A DNA stretch of 64,000 nt, taken from assembly GCA_020226215.1 (NCBI GenBank), contig CM035234.1, positions 17,016,713 through 17,080,712 of the forward strand. The letters are read 5' to 3'. Source of the stretch: Sindora glabra. Lineage: Eukaryota; Streptophyta; Magnoliopsida; Fabales; Fabaceae. Shown in pieces: positions 62,460 through 64,000 of this stretch (position 1 is its first letter; each line of letters starts with the position of its first letter). Under the pieces are notes generated by a model that was not told the origin of the DNA, ran no database searches, and saw only the letters and a program-made list of their open reading frames with translations. The translations under genes were made by a program, and so were the position numbers.

Positions 62460-64000
62460 TGTTTTTTAAAGTTGAACTTAATGCTAGGCAAAATAATAAT
62501 AATAAATTAATCGAATCAAACTAAAATTAATGGTTACAAGAGATTTAAAATTTATAGTCAATTTACAATGGATAAAATATTAAAAGAAAATCGCTCTATG
62601 ATTAAAATATGTTAAAAATTTCTTACCTATTACTAACTCTTTCCATTCCTTGCTCTGTAATTTCCCGATGCTTTTATTTGTTTTAATTTCACGGTGCTTT
62701 AAAAACTTTCTAGCTTTTCCCCTTTTTCCTCTTGTTTCTTGATTTAATTTGCCTTTTTATTTCAAAATCTTTTTAGTTTTCATAATTTCACAGTATTTTT
62801 TAAAGTTAAACTTATTGCTGGGCAAAAAATAAAAAATAAAAAACTAATTGAATCAAACTAAAATTAATGGTTACAAGCAATATTTTAAAAGTTGGATTGA
62901 ATCAATCAAATCAATCAGAAAAATTATAAATCTATTGTCTAATAGATTCAGGTAACCATTAAAACCAACCTTAAGAAAAGTTATAAAATCAGTGAATTGA
63001 TGACAAAATTAAATTGATCATAATTTTGCTAGTTCAAATGATTAATTTTTAAAAAATTATTATTTATATAAATAATATTATTTTTACTTAATATTATATG
63101 CATATTTAAAATTTAAAGTCTAAAATAATCAAAGACTACCTTATCTCTGAAAGTCACAAAATAAGAAAATCAGGTTTAATATTTATTCTTTTGTGATAAT
63201 TTAAATTATGAACATATAAAATTATGAAATCATTTAATGTTGTATGAAATATTTTCAAATTTTATATACATAAATTTAATTTTATGATAATTTATTTATT
63301 TTTAATTATTTATACTAAATTTTAAATTTATGTTATAATTTCGATTTAATCCCAATTGAACTACTAAATCTTGAATCACTCTTCTTTTCGATTTAATAAT
63401 CAATCTAATTTTTAAACATTAATTACATAATATTTAAAATTTATATTCAATTTACCATTAGTAAGATATTAAAAAAGATTGCTTTAAGATTAAAATATGT
63501 TAAAAAAATTTTAACTATTACTAACTCTTTCCATTCGCTCTCTTCCATCTTCCTTTTTAATTTGACAATGTTTTTCAAAGTTGAATTTAATGGTAGGTAA
63601 AAAATTTTAGACGATAAAAAACTAATCGAATTAAATTAAAATTAATTATCACAAGAGATTTAAAATTTAGAATCGATTACGATGAGTAAAATATTAAAAA
63701 AATTGCATTATGATTAAAATATGTTAAAATTTTCTTAACTATGGCTAACTCCTTCCATTCTTTGCTCTTTCATTTCCCAATTCTTTTATTTTAAAATATG
63801 TTTAAAATTTTTTAAATATTACTAACTCTTTCCATTCGCTCTGCCCCATCTTCCTTTTTAATTTGACAATGTTTTTCAAAGTTGAACTTAATGGTAGGTA
63901 AAAAAAATTAGACAATAAAAAATTAATCAAATTAAATTAAAATTAATTATCACAAGACATTTAAAATTTAGAATCAATTTACGATGAGTAAAATATTAAA
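62460..64000. repeat. Complex repeat array running off the window end
   Basis: Two linked words recur. The first is tttttYaaagttgaacttaatg.taggYaaaa...actaa.aattaat, at about 62461, 62796, 63570 and 63871. The second is atttaaaattta.a.tcaattta..atgagtaaaatatta followed by gattaaaatatgttaaaa and tactaactctttccattc, at about 62545, 63430, 63657 and 63957 (cut by the end). The last two units are about 300 bases apart. No coding potential. Confidence 0.7.

Noticed and set aside
62285..62524. 79-residue open frame after the tRNA
   Set aside because: It overlaps the tRNA end and the snoRNA, whose stem and boxes explain the sequence better; it also enters the repeat array.

Overview
This window looks like an AT-rich stretch of a plant nuclear genome, probably a eudicot. 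The evidence is a CC-NBS-LRR resistance gene with extra LRR exons, a BON1-associated (BAP-type) C2 gene, a fragment of the chloroplast RAP gene, a plant-type tRNA-Gly/box C/D snoRNA dicistron, two decayed Ty1/copia elements and many MITEs. Lineage cannot be fixed from the sequence; a rosid is my guess. Genes are few. Most of the window is old transposon sequence, AT-rich tandem arrays and unassigned DNA.

Layout. 1-4218: a minus-strand copia element, cut by the window start, with its 5' LTR and primer-binding site at 3.6-4.2 kb. 4.2-17.1 kb: gene-poor DNA with three well-bounded MITEs (5998-6701, 11044-11494, 12048-12223), a hairpin at 7.3 kb and a SINE-like piece at 16.1 kb. 17121-28828: a full-length but dead plus-strand copia element with both LTRs, a PBS and a CTCTC target duplication. 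Its leader holds about 4.3 kb of AT-rich repeats arranged as two head-to-head arrays. 32.4-35.8 kb: a minisatellite of alternating ~126 and ~96 bp units, split by an hAT-like element (34121-35085). 38.6-42.0 kb: repeated leader-like pieces with splice-donor sequences, and a Tourist-like MITE (39397-39823). 43650-49109: a four-exon NLR gene. 49756-50710: a broken RAP pseudogene. 52923-53435: an intact BAP-type C2 gene with a plausible promoter. 54-62 kb: AT-rich direct repeats. 62219-62407: the tRNA/snoRNA gene with its Pol III stop. 62.46 kb to the end: another complex repeat array that runs off the window.

How the genes relate. Apparently intact genes are the NLR, the BAP-type gene and the tRNA/snoRNA unit. 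In Arabidopsis, BAP1 and BAP2 act with the copine BON1 to hold back NLR-driven cell death. An NLR about 4 kb from a BAP-type gene on the same strand is therefore suggestive, but a functional link here is only inference. The NLR has departures at its MHD and GLPL motifs. In the dicistron, a tRNA-Gly body carries the anticodon GTT (Asn) in place of GCC, while the promoter boxes, the tRNA fold and the snoRNA are all preserved.
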